Below are positions 45,726-54,160 of a stretch of DNA of 64,000 nucleotides, piece by piece. The notes below the pieces were generated by a model that did no database searches, was not told the origin of the DNA, and was given only the letters and a program-made list of their open reading frames with translations. This DNA is from Allobosea sp. LC85 (GTDB lineage Bacteria; Pseudomonadota; Alphaproteobacteria; Rhizobiales; Beijerinckiaceae): contig NZ_JPKG01000057.1 of NCBI RefSeq assembly GCF_000735605.1, positions 80,650 to 144,649 on the forward strand, in the 5' to 3' direction. The number at the start of each line of letters is the position of its first letter. Position 1 is the first letter of the stretch. The position numbers were made by a program, and so were the translations under genes.

Positions 45726-46059
45726 CGTCGTTCTCTTCCGTCTTGTCCAAATAAGCTTCCAGCCGGTCGAGCCGCTCGGCCCAGCGTCGGCGCTCCGCTT
45801 CCATCCAGTCTGCCGCCTCGGCGAAGCGCGCCCGCTCCAGCCGGCACCAGCGGCTGCGCCCGCGCTTCTCGCTGGCGATCAATCCGCAATCCTCCAATAC
45901 CTTGAGATGCTGGGCGAAGGAGGGCAGCGCCATGTCGAAAGGCTCGGCCAGTGCGGTCACCGGCAGCTCGCCCTCGACCAGCCGCGACACCACCGCGCGG
46001 CGGGTCGGGTCGCTGAGGGCGTGAAAGGCGAGGTCGAGGGGAGTCGAGTGGTAAGGCAT
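45709..46059 (-). CDS. ArsR family transcriptional regulator
   Basis: 116 residues. Winged helix: DLAFHALSDPTRRAVVSRLV, LAEPFDMALPSFAQHLKVLE, LIASEKRGRSRWCRLE. The cysteines typical of metal-sensing ArsR (CVCD) are absent, so it belongs to the SdpR-like, non-metal group paired with SRPBCC proteins. It is divergent from the RibD-like reductase gene; two similar palindromes lie in the shared upstream region (46101-46148). Confidence 0.92.
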   Translation of the reverse strand: MPYHSTPLDLAFHALSDPTRRAVVSRLVEGELPVTALAEPFDMALPSFAQHLKVLEDCGLIASEKRGRSRWCRLERARFAEAADWMEAERRRWAERLDRLEAYLDKTEENDDGKAV

Positions 46060-46100
46060 ATAGCTCGGTAAAGCGGCCGGCCGTGCCGGTCAATGATAAA

Positions 46101-46148
46101 AAGGCACTTGCCTTAGTGTTTGACTGCAAATATGAAGGCGAGTACCTT
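46101..46148. promoter_or_regulatory. paired operator candidates between ArsR and reductase genes
   Basis: First site aaggcacttgcctt (46101-46114) is a palindrome, AAGGCA-CT-TGCCTT. Second site aaggcgagtacctt (46135-46148) is a weaker palindrome. Both are followed by agtgtt, so the two make a 20-base direct repeat spaced 34 bases apart, about three helical turns. Position between divergent genes suggests binding by the ArsR protein; not proven. Confidence 0.55.
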
Positions 46149-46167
46149 AGTGTTCGGGAGCGCTCCA

Positions 46168-46809
46168 GTGGCAGTTCGTGTCGACCTTGTTATCTCGCTC
46201 GATGGTTTCGCAACAACGACGGACCAGACGCCAGACAATCCGTTCGGCCAGGACTGGTCGCGCCTGGTCGGCGCTTATGTCGCGACGAGGACGTTCCGAG
46301 AGCGTGTGTTCAAGGACACGAGCGGCAAAGGCACCACCGGCATGGACGATGCGTATGCAAAGGACTACTTCGACAACATCGGCGCGGAAATTATGGGCGC
46401 CGGCAAGTTCGGGCTGCACAACTTTCCCGATGATCCGAACTGGAAGGGGTGGTGGGGCGATGAGCCGCCATTCGGCTGCCCGGTCTTCGTCCTGACGCAC
46501 AAGCGGCGGCCTTCCATCGAGATGGCTGGAGGCACCACGTTCCACTTCCTCGCGGCGGACCCGGTTGATGCGCTGCAGCAGGCCGTGACAGCCGCAAACG
46601 GCAAGGATGTGCGGATAGGTGGCGGACCAACCATGGTGCGCGACTATCTGAAGGCCGGGCTTGTCGACCGCCTGCATGTTGCCATTACCCCAATTCTGCT
46701 GGGGCGGGGCATACGCCTCTGGGACGAGTTACGCGGGCTGGAAGCCGGCTACACCGTCAAGTCGGAAACGGCCGAGAGCGGCACTGTCCACCTCACGTTC
46801 CAGCGCTAG
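46168..46809 (+). CDS. RibD C-terminal / dihydrofolate-reductase-like protein
   Basis: 213 residues from GTG 46168, with GGGAG seven bases upstream. The N-terminus MAVRVDLVISLDGFATTTDQ then fits the usual start of this family, whereas ATG 46132 or TTG 46120 would place coding sequence inside the repeated operator. Motifs include GCPVFVLTHKRRPSIEMAGG, KDVRIGGGPTMVRDYLKAGL and VDRLHVAITPILLGRGIRLW, the NADPH-binding pattern of RibD_C reductases (YyaP/YwjB type). The substrate is unknown. Probably co-regulated with the divergent ArsR-SRPBCC pair. Confidence 0.88.
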   Translation: MAVRVDLVISLDGFATTTDQTPDNPFGQDWSRLVGAYVATRTFRERVFKDTSGKGTTGMDDAYAKDYFDNIGAEIMGAGKFGLHNFPDDPNWKGWWGDEPPFGCPVFVLTHKRRPSIEMAGGTTFHFLAADPVDALQQAVTAANGKDVRIGGGPTMVRDYLKAGLVDRLHVAITPILLGRGIRLWDELRGLEAGYTVKSETAESGTVHLTFQR

Positions 46810-46936
46810 CCGCCAGCCCGTGACTTACGGCGATCATGGACTGCCCACACTTGGTCCATGACTGCCTTCCCCTTTCTGCCCTCGCCCAATGTCCACTTTT
46901 CCTGGTACCATAACCGAAAGCAGACCGACCGGTTTC

Positions 46937-46980
46937 CACCCCTCTCCGACATTGCGGCAGCCTGTCGGCAGGGCGCAGCC
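46937..46980. repeat. family D short repeat, copy 2
   Basis: ccacccctctccgacattgc and onward matches 41578-41623. It lies between the convergent reductase and epimerase genes, 24 bases from the epimerase stop, next to the fragment tgtccacttttcctggtacc. No coding potential. Confidence 0.6.
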
Positions 46981-47003
46981 CACCCCGAAATCGCCGGGTC
47001 GTA

Positions 47004-47978
47004 TCAAGGGAGTGGTGCGTGGCTTTTGGCCGCCATCCATGCGGCGGTGCTGCGCAGGCCATCAAGCCAGAGGCGTCTGGGCCGCCAAGGCGTTTCCCGG
47101 GTGATCAGCGAGATATCGAGGATGTTGACGGGCACATCCGCGACTCGGCCGGCGCGATAGATCCTGGGCACTTTGGCAGTACCGGTCGTGGCCTCGATAT
47201 CGCTCGCCACCTGATTGATGCTGAGCCCTGTTCCCGATCCGACATTCATGACGCGGTGCGGGCCGTCATAGGTCGCGGCCCAGAGAAAAGCCGAGACGAC
47301 GTCGTCGATATGAACGAAATCGCGCACGACCTCGCCCGAACCCCAGATTTCGAGTGGCTTGCCGGCGAGAGCGTGACCGAGCATCGCCGCGACGACGCCT
47401 TGGCGCTTCAGGGCTGATTGCAGCGGGCCGTAGGCATTGGCGACGCGCAAGGCGAGATATTCGAGCCCGTAAAGGTGATGATACAGGGCGAGGTACTTTT
47501 CGATCGCAAGCTTGCCGACACCATAGGCCGATATCGGATGGGTCGGCGCGGTTTCCGAAATCGGATGCCTGTCGGCCGGGCCATAGACGGTACCGCCGGA
47601 CGAGGCGAAGACGACCCTCCTGACGGCGGCATCGTTGCAGATGTCCAGGAAGCGCAACGTGCCAAGGACATTCGTCTCGAGATCGGAAACCGGCTTCTGA
47701 CCGGGGCTTCCCGGCACGGAACTGCTCAGGAGATGGAAGACGATCTCCTGCCCCCGCGCGGCTTCGGCGACCGCCGCAGGATCCTCGAAAGAGCCGCCGC
47801 TCCAATGAACCCGCTCGTCCAGAGCCAGCCGATCGGCCGGCATGCGCCCAAAGGCTCGGACCACTGCACCTTGACGGGCCAGAGCGTTGGCCAGGTTGAC
47901 CCCGAGAAAACCGCCGCCTCCCATGATCAGGCATCGGACGCCGTCGAGCCTCGGACCATCAACAGTGGTGATTGGCAT
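47004..47978 (-). CDS. NAD-dependent epimerase/dehydratase (GalE-like)
   Basis: 324 residues, extended short-chain dehydrogenase. NAD motif CLIMGGGGFLGVNLANALAR, strand-4 VVFASSGGTVYG and the catalytic Tyr-x3-Lys in SAYGVGKLAIEKYLALY are intact; HPISETAPTHPISAYG is usual for nucleotide-sugar epimerases. It acts on a UDP-sugar in the cytoplasm, supplying polysaccharide or glycan synthesis. It is divergent from the glycosyltransferase unit at 48839 across an 860-base AT-rich space, so the two may form one surface-glycan locus. The last codons come close to a family D repeat. Confidence 0.9.
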   Translation of the reverse strand: MPITTVDGPRLDGVRCLIMGGGGFLGVNLANALARQGAVVRAFGRMPADRLALDERVHWSGGSFEDPAAVAEAARGQEIVFHLLSSSVPGSPGQKPVSDLETNVLGTLRFLDICNDAAVRRVVFASSGGTVYGPADRHPISETAPTHPISAYGVGKLAIEKYLALYHHLYGLEYLALRVANAYGPLQSALKRQGVVAAMLGHALAGKPLEIWGSGEVVRDFVHIDDVVSAFLWAATYDGPHRVMNVGSGTGLSINQVASDIEATTGTAKVPRIYRAGRVADVPVNILDISLITRETPWRPRRLWLDGLRSTAAWMAAKSHAPLP

Positions 47979-48838
47979 GTCTGCTCGCTGGGAGAGAAGA
48001 AATAGGAATTTTCGAGTTAATTAAAATCGCTGGGATTTTATTTCAAATTTACGAATGAATTTTTCGAACTCACTCGGCAGATATACTATATCGTTAGCGT
48101 CATAAAACCTACATTCTCGGAGTTGGCGAAGAGGATAGTCTATTCAGAATGACTAATCGCGGGATGAATATGGCATGAATACGGCAAACGTGCCGCGCGA
48201 GCCATGGTCCTGGCCCCCTGACGATAAGCGGCCCTGTTCGCCGGACTGCTGCTCGACGGCAGCCTCGCGCAACCGCCGCTTTCATCCATGCAATTGCTGG
48301 AAGGCGGTCGCGCGAGGCTACCGTCGAGCAGCAGTCCGGTCAGGACATTTCCGGTTCCGGGCGGCGCCCCCGATCTCCGTCATGGCCGGCGCGCGTCTGA
48401 CGAACGCGGCGGTCGTGCGGAGCGCGCCCCGGTCGGGGGAGATCGGTCATTTGCAAGGACAGTCCGGCGCAAACGCTGCCGGGCGCGGCCCACGCGCGCC
48501 CGGCAGCGGTGATTGGTCGAGGTCCGCCGCTCATCCCCTGGGGCGCTCCCGCCGAAGCGACGATCGTCGCATCCTCGCGCGGAGCTTATCGTTCAGAAAC
48601 GCGACACCGGCGAAATTGCGGCTATGCCGATCAAGCATTCGATCCCATGCACATAGATTCAGATAGATTATCCCTCCGCATCGAAACAAATTCTGCAAAG
48701 AATCCGCGCCCAAATTCATCCTCAATGGCCATCACGATAGGCAGGACGTCGTCATTTGCCCGTCAAACCGGTGAAGCCATTCTTTCGTACGATTGTGCTC
48801 TATAATCCCGATTCTTTGGCCGAACGAGGGATGATCGG
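47979..48838. other. AT-rich gene-free region with inverted duplication
   Basis: About 860 bases separating the epimerase and glycosyltransferase genes. Bases 48000-48130 are markedly AT-rich against the GC-rich background, as expected of foreign DNA or a strong promoter region. A 37-bp inverted duplication follows at 48241-48339. Short frames (for example 48175-48666) have no family resemblance. The glycosyltransferase promoter should lie near 48700-48820. Confidence 0.6.
48241..48339. repeat. 37-bp imperfect inverted repeat
   Basis: Left arm 48241-48277 (ccggactgctgctcgacggc...) and right arm 48303-48339 (...gtcgagcagcagtccgg) pair with two mismatches around a 25-base loop. Too long and GC-rich for an ordinary terminator and without a T tract. 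It looks like an inverted duplication, possibly a hairpin left by mobile DNA. Confidence 0.85.
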
Positions 48839-50908
48839 TTGCACAATACGTCCAGCGACGGGGCAGATGTCAAAGTAGCTGTCATTGTCCCAGCTTATGG
48901 CCAACCCTCCCTGACGGCCGAGGCGCTGCATACGGCGTTGGCCCAGGTCACCGATTTCAATTACGCCGTTGTTATCGTGAATGATGGATGCCCTCATCCC
49001 GAGACAGACGAGGTCTGCCAAACATTTGCTGCGACCTATCCGGGGCGGATTTTTTATTTGCACAAGCGCAATCGAGGTTTGAGCGCCGCACGCAACAGTG
49101 GAATTGAATTTGCTCTGGCGGCGTTCCCGGATCTGGAAGCGGTCTACTTGCTCGACTGCGACAACCGCATCGGTCCACATCTTCTGCAGCGGCTTCTGAC
49201 CGCCTTGCGCAACGCTGATGCGACGATCGGCTGGGCCTATCCGGATGTCGATAAATTCGGCTTCGCCGAATTCGCCGATACCTCGGGGCCCTATTCGCCG
49301 CTGGAGCATCTGTTCCGCAATTTCTGTGAGGCAGGCAGCATGGTCTCACGGCGCATGCTCGACGCGTCGATCCGTTTTGACACCGAGATGCGCCAGGGCG
49401 TCGAGGATTGGGAATTCTGGTTGCACGGTCTCGCGCGCGGCTTTCGCGGGGTCCACGTGACTGACGCAGGTTTTGCCTATCGCCGCCGGGGAGAAAGCAT
49501 GCTGGTGGCGGCAGAAAGAGATTTTGTCCCGATCCTCCGCTATATCCGCAACCGCCATCCCCGCCTGTTCGATCTTCGCAACGTCCTGGCGTTTGAGGTC
49601 GAGGCGCAATCCCGTTACGCCATTTATCATCCTGACACAGGGTTGGTTCGGTGCTTCACCGAGGAAAATGACGTCAAGACCCTGACGGTCAGTGACTATA
49701 TCTCCCGGCTGCTGCGCGCACAGCTGCGCCCTGCCTACGGCTACTGCCCCGGGCAGCTTGTCATCATGAGCAGTTCAATATTCGAAACGCTTGCCGCGCA
49801 ATCGCTGCTGGCGGGCGTTTTGTGGACGCTCGAGTGCGGGGTTTCCCGATCAACCTTTGTCGCGTGCTCAATTCGGAAACGATTGCACCATGATCGTCTT
49901 CTGGCCTGGAGCGCCGGGACGAGTGTCCAGGAGCAGACGGACACGTTCCGGCTGTCATCTGATCAGATTCATATTCTGGCGATCGAGGCCTCGTTTCTCG
50001 CCGAGCATGCATCGCTCCGCGAGCTTGATCTGCATGCCCTGCCCAGACAGCCTCGCAAGCGTCAGCATGCGATCGAACTCGATCTCGCGGTGAGGGGGGT
50101 GCAGGCTGATCCTGCGCCAATCGATCAGGATTTTACGCGGCTGTGCCGGGACATTGCCGCGGCCGGAGACGGGGCCAACCCTTGGTACGCGGCGGTGCCG
50201 AGTCCATACCGGCTCCAAACGGCGCTGCCGCGCGATGTCTACCCGGAACTCTTCAATCTCCCGTCGGCGTTCGCCTGCGGATCCTCCGATGCAAGACCCC
50301 TTGCTGCCCTGGTGCTCGCCTCGGCGGCGTCCGAGAGCGTTGCGACCGCTGAAAGGCTGGCGCTGACGCTCATCGAAGAGGGGTGGGACGTTCATCTTGT
50401 GACGCTCGGGAGGGAACTCGCCCTCGCTCCCGGCCGCGCACACTGCTTTTCGCAGATCATCGCATTGCCCCTGCCGGAGTTGCTGTCCCGTGCACGGACC
50501 CGAACCTATCAGGGGACGCCGATGCCCTGCTTCGATCAGCTGGATATGGATGATGCCATGTCCACATTGGCTGGCTATCACCGCGCCGTGTCGGTGGATG
50601 GCGGGGTATCACACATGTTGATGGGGGCGTTGCGTCGATTGAAAGTGGAGACATGGGCGTTGCTGGGATACGGCGAAGGGGATCAGGCGGACAGCCAGAT
50701 CGTGAATGCATGCGCGGCGTTCGAGCAGGCTTACACGCATATTGCCGTCAGCAATGCAGAACTATTGCACCTATGCCGGGCTTTCGGAATGCCAAATACA
50801 AAGCTGCGCTATTGGCCTGATCCAGACACTGATCTGGATCTTGAGGAAATCGGCCTCAAGCCACTGATTGCAAGTGCAGCGGCGCCGAAATACCGGCGGG
50901 CTGTCTGA
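48839..50908 (+). CDS. glycosyltransferase family 2 with second sugar-transferase-like domain
   Basis: 689 residues. Start TTG 48839 has GAGGG eight bases upstream; no in-frame ATG fits better. The GT-A domain reads VAVIVPAYGQPSLTAEALHT, VVIVNDGCPHPETDE and AVYLLDCDNRIGPHLLQRLL, whose Asp-Cys-Asp is the nucleotide-sugar metal site, then QGVEDWEFWLHGLARGFRGV with the catalytic-base ED. A second region from about residue 490 (ALVLASAASESVATAERLAL, EEGWDVHLVTLG) resembles the acceptor half of a GT-B enzyme. A cytoplasmic polysaccharide or glycan assembly enzyme. The stop overlaps the next start (TGATG). Confidence 0.85.
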   Translation: MHNTSSDGADVKVAVIVPAYGQPSLTAEALHTALAQVTDFNYAVVIVNDGCPHPETDEVCQTFAATYPGRIFYLHKRNRGLSAARNSGIEFALAAFPDLEAVYLLDCDNRIGPHLLQRLLTALRNADATIGWAYPDVDKFGFAEFADTSGPYSPLEHLFRNFCEAGSMVSRRMLDASIRFDTEMRQGVEDWEFWLHGLARGFRGVHVTDAGFAYRRRGESMLVAAERDFVPILRYIRNRHPRLFDLRNVLAFEVEAQSRYAIYHPDTGLVRCFTEENDVKTLTVSDYISRLLRAQLRPAYGYCPGQLVIMSSSIFETLAAQSLLAGVLWTLECGVSRSTFVACSIRKRLHHDRLLAWSAGTSVQEQTDTFRLSSDQIHILAIEASFLAEHASLRELDLHALPRQPRKRQHAIELDLAVRGVQADPAPIDQDFTRLCRDIAAAGDGANPWYAAVPSPYRLQTALPRDVYPELFNLPSAFACGSSDARPLAALVLASAASESVATAERLALTLIEEGWDVHLVTLGRELALAPGRAHCFSQIIALPLPELLSRARTRTYQGTPMPCFDQLDMDDAMSTLAGYHRAVSVDGGVSHMLMGALRRLKVETWALLGYGEGDQADSQIVNACAAFEQAYTHIAVSNAELLHLCRAFGMPNTKLRYWPDPDTDLDLEEIGLKPLIASAAAPKYRRAV

Positions 50909-52485
50909 TGATCCTTCAAGCGACAAGTGCTGTGTTGCGGCAGCTCTACTCCGCTGATCCAAAGGTCATCGTGCTGGGTTGCCCGGGGACGGCAGATGCA
51001 TTCGCCAAGCCGGCATCGGCACTTCATTGGTATGACTGCGAGTTGGTCGAATGCGACCACTATGTCCTGACCGAATATGGACAAGCTGAAAGCGCGTTGC
51101 CGTCAGCGCTTTGCAGGCTGGAGGTTCCGCCCACGAATGTATGGGCGTTGTGGGCTCCCGATCCGATCGAAGAACGATCTCTGCGTATATTGCAGGCGTG
51201 GTGGACTAAAGAAGGGGGATCGGAGGCGCCTGTACCCATCATTGTCGGAAGCAAAGCAGAGCTCGATGCGGCCATGCTTGAGCGATCTTTGCGTGAAACC
51301 AGAAGAATGCAGCACAGCAACCAGCTGTTGATGCGTGATTTGGCGGCGTTGCGGGAGAGTTGGACCCATCACGTTCGCATTCCACCCGAACTTGAGGAAC
51401 TGATCGCCACTTTGCGAATGGGTCGGCCGCACCTGATCTTCAACAGCGCTCTTGCCCGTGCGGATGTCGACGTTCCCTATTCCATGGGGCCCGACGTTAT
51501 CGACACAGGGCCATGCCTCTCGCAGCCCTTACCCAGCTCCGCAAGGGGATGGCTCGGTATCGATCTGCATATCGCCGATCCGGGGCAGGGCGCCGGTTGC
51601 CTGTGGGCGCGGATCGAGGCCGCCGATGCGGGGACGGTTTTGGCGCAGTGGCGCGTTCCCTTCGATGTCCTCTGCAGGGGGTGGCTCCCGCTGCGCCTGC
51701 CCAGCGCATCGTCGCGCACGTCGCGTTCACTGACACTCAAGGTCTGGGCAACTGGCGGCGAGGGAGCGCCGCGTCTTTCGACCTGTTCGGCAGGCGTCAT
51801 GCAGGAATACCAGCTTGCCCCGCAAAGCCTGGCGCAGCCGGATGATCGCGACGCTGCGACCATGCTTGCGATGAAGCTGTGGGGCGGATTACCGGGAGTT
51901 CGTTATCCTGCATCCGAAGCTAATGGCGAATTCCGGCATGATGCAGGGGCAACCGTCCCTATCCCCGACCCGGTCGTTGGCAAGGTTCGTCTGACGCGGG
52001 AACAATCGGCTACTTATCCGGTGTTCGGATATATGGAGCATGGAAAAGTCCTGCTGCGCCCTCTCAAGACAACCTCATCTGCGGCAGTGATCAGATTGCC
52101 TGCCACGCCAGGTCTGATCGAGATTTCGTGCGAGGTCATGATCGACGACAAACGCTGCGAAACGCGATGTCTCGGAGCCCGGATGGTCGTCACGCCGTGC
52201 GAGATCGGCCCCGACGACGCAGAAGGCGGCCAGAATATTTTTGCCGCAACAGAGTGGACAGAACTGAGCGAGCCCCTTGAACCGTCGCGATTGGTTGCAC
52301 GGCTGCCATTGACCCAGAACAGGCCGGTTGATCTGCATCTCTTCACGCGCTTGCCTGAACCGGGTCCAATCCCGCCGCACGGCCGCGTGGTCTTTGGCCG
52401 GTTTGAAGCGGAAATTCATGCTGCATCAGCCTGGGGCATGGCAGCCGTGCTGCCTGTCGCAGATGATCGAACGGCTCTGCCATGA
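50908..52485 (+). CDS. unknown protein, translationally coupled to glycosyltransferase
   Basis: 525 residues, no signal peptide or membrane span. The N-terminal third looks like an alpha/beta fold (KVIVLGCPGTADAFAKPASA, VWALWAPDPIEERSLRI) followed by a helical segment (LERSLRETRRMQHSNQLLMR). The rest is beta-rich with repeated sandwich-like stretches (GWLGIDLHIADPGQGAGCLW, PVDLHLFTRLPEPGPIPPHG), suggesting carbohydrate-binding-like jelly rolls. It may belong to a domain of unknown function found with glycosyltransferases in Rhizobiales (perhaps DUF6212), but I am not certain. The ATG overlaps the glycosyltransferase stop, so the pair is stoichiometrically linked, and an accessory role in glycan export or transfer is a reasonable guess. 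Confidence 0.7.
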   Translation: MILQATSAVLRQLYSADPKVIVLGCPGTADAFAKPASALHWYDCELVECDHYVLTEYGQAESALPSALCRLEVPPTNVWALWAPDPIEERSLRILQAWWTKEGGSEAPVPIIVGSKAELDAAMLERSLRETRRMQHSNQLLMRDLAALRESWTHHVRIPPELEELIATLRMGRPHLIFNSALARADVDVPYSMGPDVIDTGPCLSQPLPSSARGWLGIDLHIADPGQGAGCLWARIEAADAGTVLAQWRVPFDVLCRGWLPLRLPSASSRTSRSLTLKVWATGGEGAPRLSTCSAGVMQEYQLAPQSLAQPDDRDAATMLAMKLWGGLPGVRYPASEANGEFRHDAGATVPIPDPVVGKVRLTREQSATYPVFGYMEHGKVLLRPLKTTSSAAVIRLPATPGLIEISCEVMIDDKRCETRCLGARMVVTPCEIGPDDAEGGQNIFAATEWTELSEPLEPSRLVARLPLTQNRPVDLHLFTRLPEPGPIPPHGRVVFGRFEAEIHAASAWGMAAVLPVADDRTALP

Positions 52486-52649
52486 GGTCGGAAAGCTCCA
52501 TCGGTCTCCCGGCGGAGGCTCCTGCGCATCGCTTCGAGGCATCCCGACGGTCCAGCACAGCCACGTTCCCGAACTTGATCCGGAGGGGTCAAACGCCGCC
52601 CGGTCCGTACTCACCCGGCGTCAGCAAGCCGCCTGACCCGAGCCGATAG
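52482..52649 (+). pseudogene. possible truncated third gene of the glycan operon
   Basis: ATG 52482 overlaps the stop of the preceding gene (ATGA), as coupled operon genes do, but only 55 codons follow (MRSESSIGLPAEAPAHRFEA then Arg- and Pro-rich) before TAG at 52647. A family C repeat begins 41 bases later. This looks like the head of a gene whose remainder was lost to a rearrangement; it could equally be chance. Confidence 0.3.
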
Positions 52650-52689
52650 GCGGGCGAAGCGAACGCGGGACCGTGACGGAAACGAGACC

Positions 52690-52757
52690 AGGTCCGTCAG
52701 CCCCTCGGCCAGGTTAGGCGGCCAACGGGGAATTTCGACCCCTCAGCGGACCTTCGC
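52690..52757. repeat. family C repeat, copy 2
   Basis: Shares tccgtcagcccctcggccag and gcggccaacggggaatttcg with copy 1 at 35328-35405, and continues to gaccttcgc through the last codons of the GNAT gene. It therefore supplies that gene's stop codon and final residues (AKVR). Confidence 0.8.
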
Positions 52758-53267
52758 ATAACTGAAGCAGTCACGCGGGGTGTCTCCGGTATTGGGGTGA
52801 CTGGCCCACCGCCGTAGCAGTCCTTCGCGTTCCAAGCCTGCCTTCTCCATCACACGTGCGGAGGCCAAGTTATCGACGTCCACGACATCGCCCACTCGCC
52901 AGATTGACGGCTGCCGGAGTGCCCAGTTCACAACCTCCGCAAGAGCTTCAGTCATCAGACCTTTCCCCCAGAAAGGCCGCGCTAGCACATAGCCGTAGCC
53001 CACTTTGGCTGGACCAGTATCCCGCAGGTCGAAGGAGCCTATGAGTTGTTCCGTTTCCCGCTCAACCAGTGCGTAGGTCCGGTAGGTTGTCGCCCCTAAG
53101 CAACTCCGAACATAGGCTTCTGTCTGCTTGATCGACGTATGTGGTCTCCACGTGAGATAGCGACTGACTTCCGGGTCCTGCGCGTAGCTGTCGTGGACTG
53201 CCTGCACATCGCCCATACCAATGGGTCGGAGCAGCAGACGTGCTGTCTGGAAGGCGTCTGGAAACAT
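52743..53267 (-). CDS. GNAT N-acetyltransferase (RimJ/RimL type)
   Basis: 174 residues. MFPDAFQTARLLLRPIGMGD at the start, LIGSFDLRDTGPAKVGYGYV and acetyl-CoA loop ARPFWGKGLMTEALAEVVNW, then NLASARVMEKAGLEREGLLR, are standard for Acetyltransf_3 proteins. It acetylates the amine of a protein N-terminus or small molecule; the substrate is unclear. Its last codons lie in a family C repeat, so the original C-terminus may have been altered. Isolated gene, divergent from the exonuclease. Confidence 0.9.
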   Translation of the reverse strand: MFPDAFQTARLLLRPIGMGDVQAVHDSYAQDPEVSRYLTWRPHTSIKQTEAYVRSCLGATTYRTYALVERETEQLIGSFDLRDTGPAKVGYGYVLARPFWGKGLMTEALAEVVNWALRQPSIWRVGDVVDVDNLASARVMEKAGLEREGLLRRWASHPNTGDTPRDCFSYAKVR

Positions 53268-53446
53268 GTGCCAATGATGCCAGACTATTGGGCTCTACAT
53301 CAACTCTAATTCCCATTGCGGAAGTAACCAGATGCTCCATTCTAGGCTTCGGCCCGCTATCACTGTGTCATGGTCCTTCATCGGTCCAACGGCGCTGGTA
53401 GACGAAATTGGCTCGTATCATAGGCAGAAGGACACTGAGAGTAGCG

Positions 53447-54055
53447 ATGGGACAGTTCTACGTCGTCACTGACTGCGAGTTCGACGGGCCGACGCCTGGT
53501 GAAAATTCGATGCTCTCATTCGGCTCCGTCGCCGTATCAGCCAGCGGCAGCATTCTCGGTGAGTTCGAGGCCGTTCTGGAACCTCTCGACGGCGCAGGAA
53601 GCGATCCCAGCACCATGGCATTTTGGCAGAAGCACCCAGAGGCATGGGCGGCTGCCACCGGCAATCCGGAACCCGCCGCCGCTGTCATCGGCCGATTTGT
53701 CGATTGGGTGAAATCATTCGAGGGCAAGCCGATTTTCGCAGCGCATCCGGTCAGCCTCGATGGACTATGGTTCGATTTTTATCTGCGGCGATTTACGAAA
53801 CGCCCGCTGTTGGAAGGGCCATGGGTCTCCGATCGCCTTTTCCGTCATGCACCCTTTTGCCTGATGTCCATGGTAGCTGGAGGCACAGGGCGAGGTCATT
53901 GGGAGTGCGATGTTGAGAACTATCCAACCCAATGGCTCGGCGAGGTTGAGCACACGCATCGCGCGATTGATGACGCTCGCGGTTATGCAAACCTCTTGAG
54001 CTTCTTCATCCAGAACACCGCCTTCGCGAGATCCAGACCAATCGTAACCACCTGA
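53447..54055 (+). CDS. DEDDh 3'-5' exonuclease-like protein
   Basis: 202 residues from ATG 53447 with GAGAG upstream. Exo I: FYVVTDCEFDGPTPG, with Asp and Glu of the DxE pair; Exo II region IFAAHPVSLDGLWFDFYLRR; Exo III HRAIDDARGYANLLSF, His and Asp of DEDDh. All four acidic residues and the His are therefore present. It would remove nucleotides from 3' ends of RNA or DNA. Some relatives occur as stand-alone exoribonucleases, others in defence or mobile regions; the accessory neighbourhood does not decide which. An upstream in-frame start at 53408 is less likely. Confidence 0.85.
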   Translation: MGQFYVVTDCEFDGPTPGENSMLSFGSVAVSASGSILGEFEAVLEPLDGAGSDPSTMAFWQKHPEAWAAATGNPEPAAAVIGRFVDWVKSFEGKPIFAAHPVSLDGLWFDFYLRRFTKRPLLEGPWVSDRLFRHAPFCLMSMVAGGTGRGHWECDVENYPTQWLGEVEHTHRAIDDARGYANLLSFFIQNTAFARSRPIVTT

Positions 54056-54160
54056 CCCATCACTCTCCTCCTCTTCAGCAGGAGCCATGCTCCTGCCGTG
54101 GTGGAGAGCCGCCCACAGCATCAATTGCGGAAGTTCGCTAGGTGGTGGCAAACCAGAGCT

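Noticed and set aside
48175..48666. Possible 163-residue gene in the epimerase-glycosyltransferase gap
   Set aside because: It runs through both arms of the inverted repeat, has an Arg/Ser-rich random look and no ribosome site.
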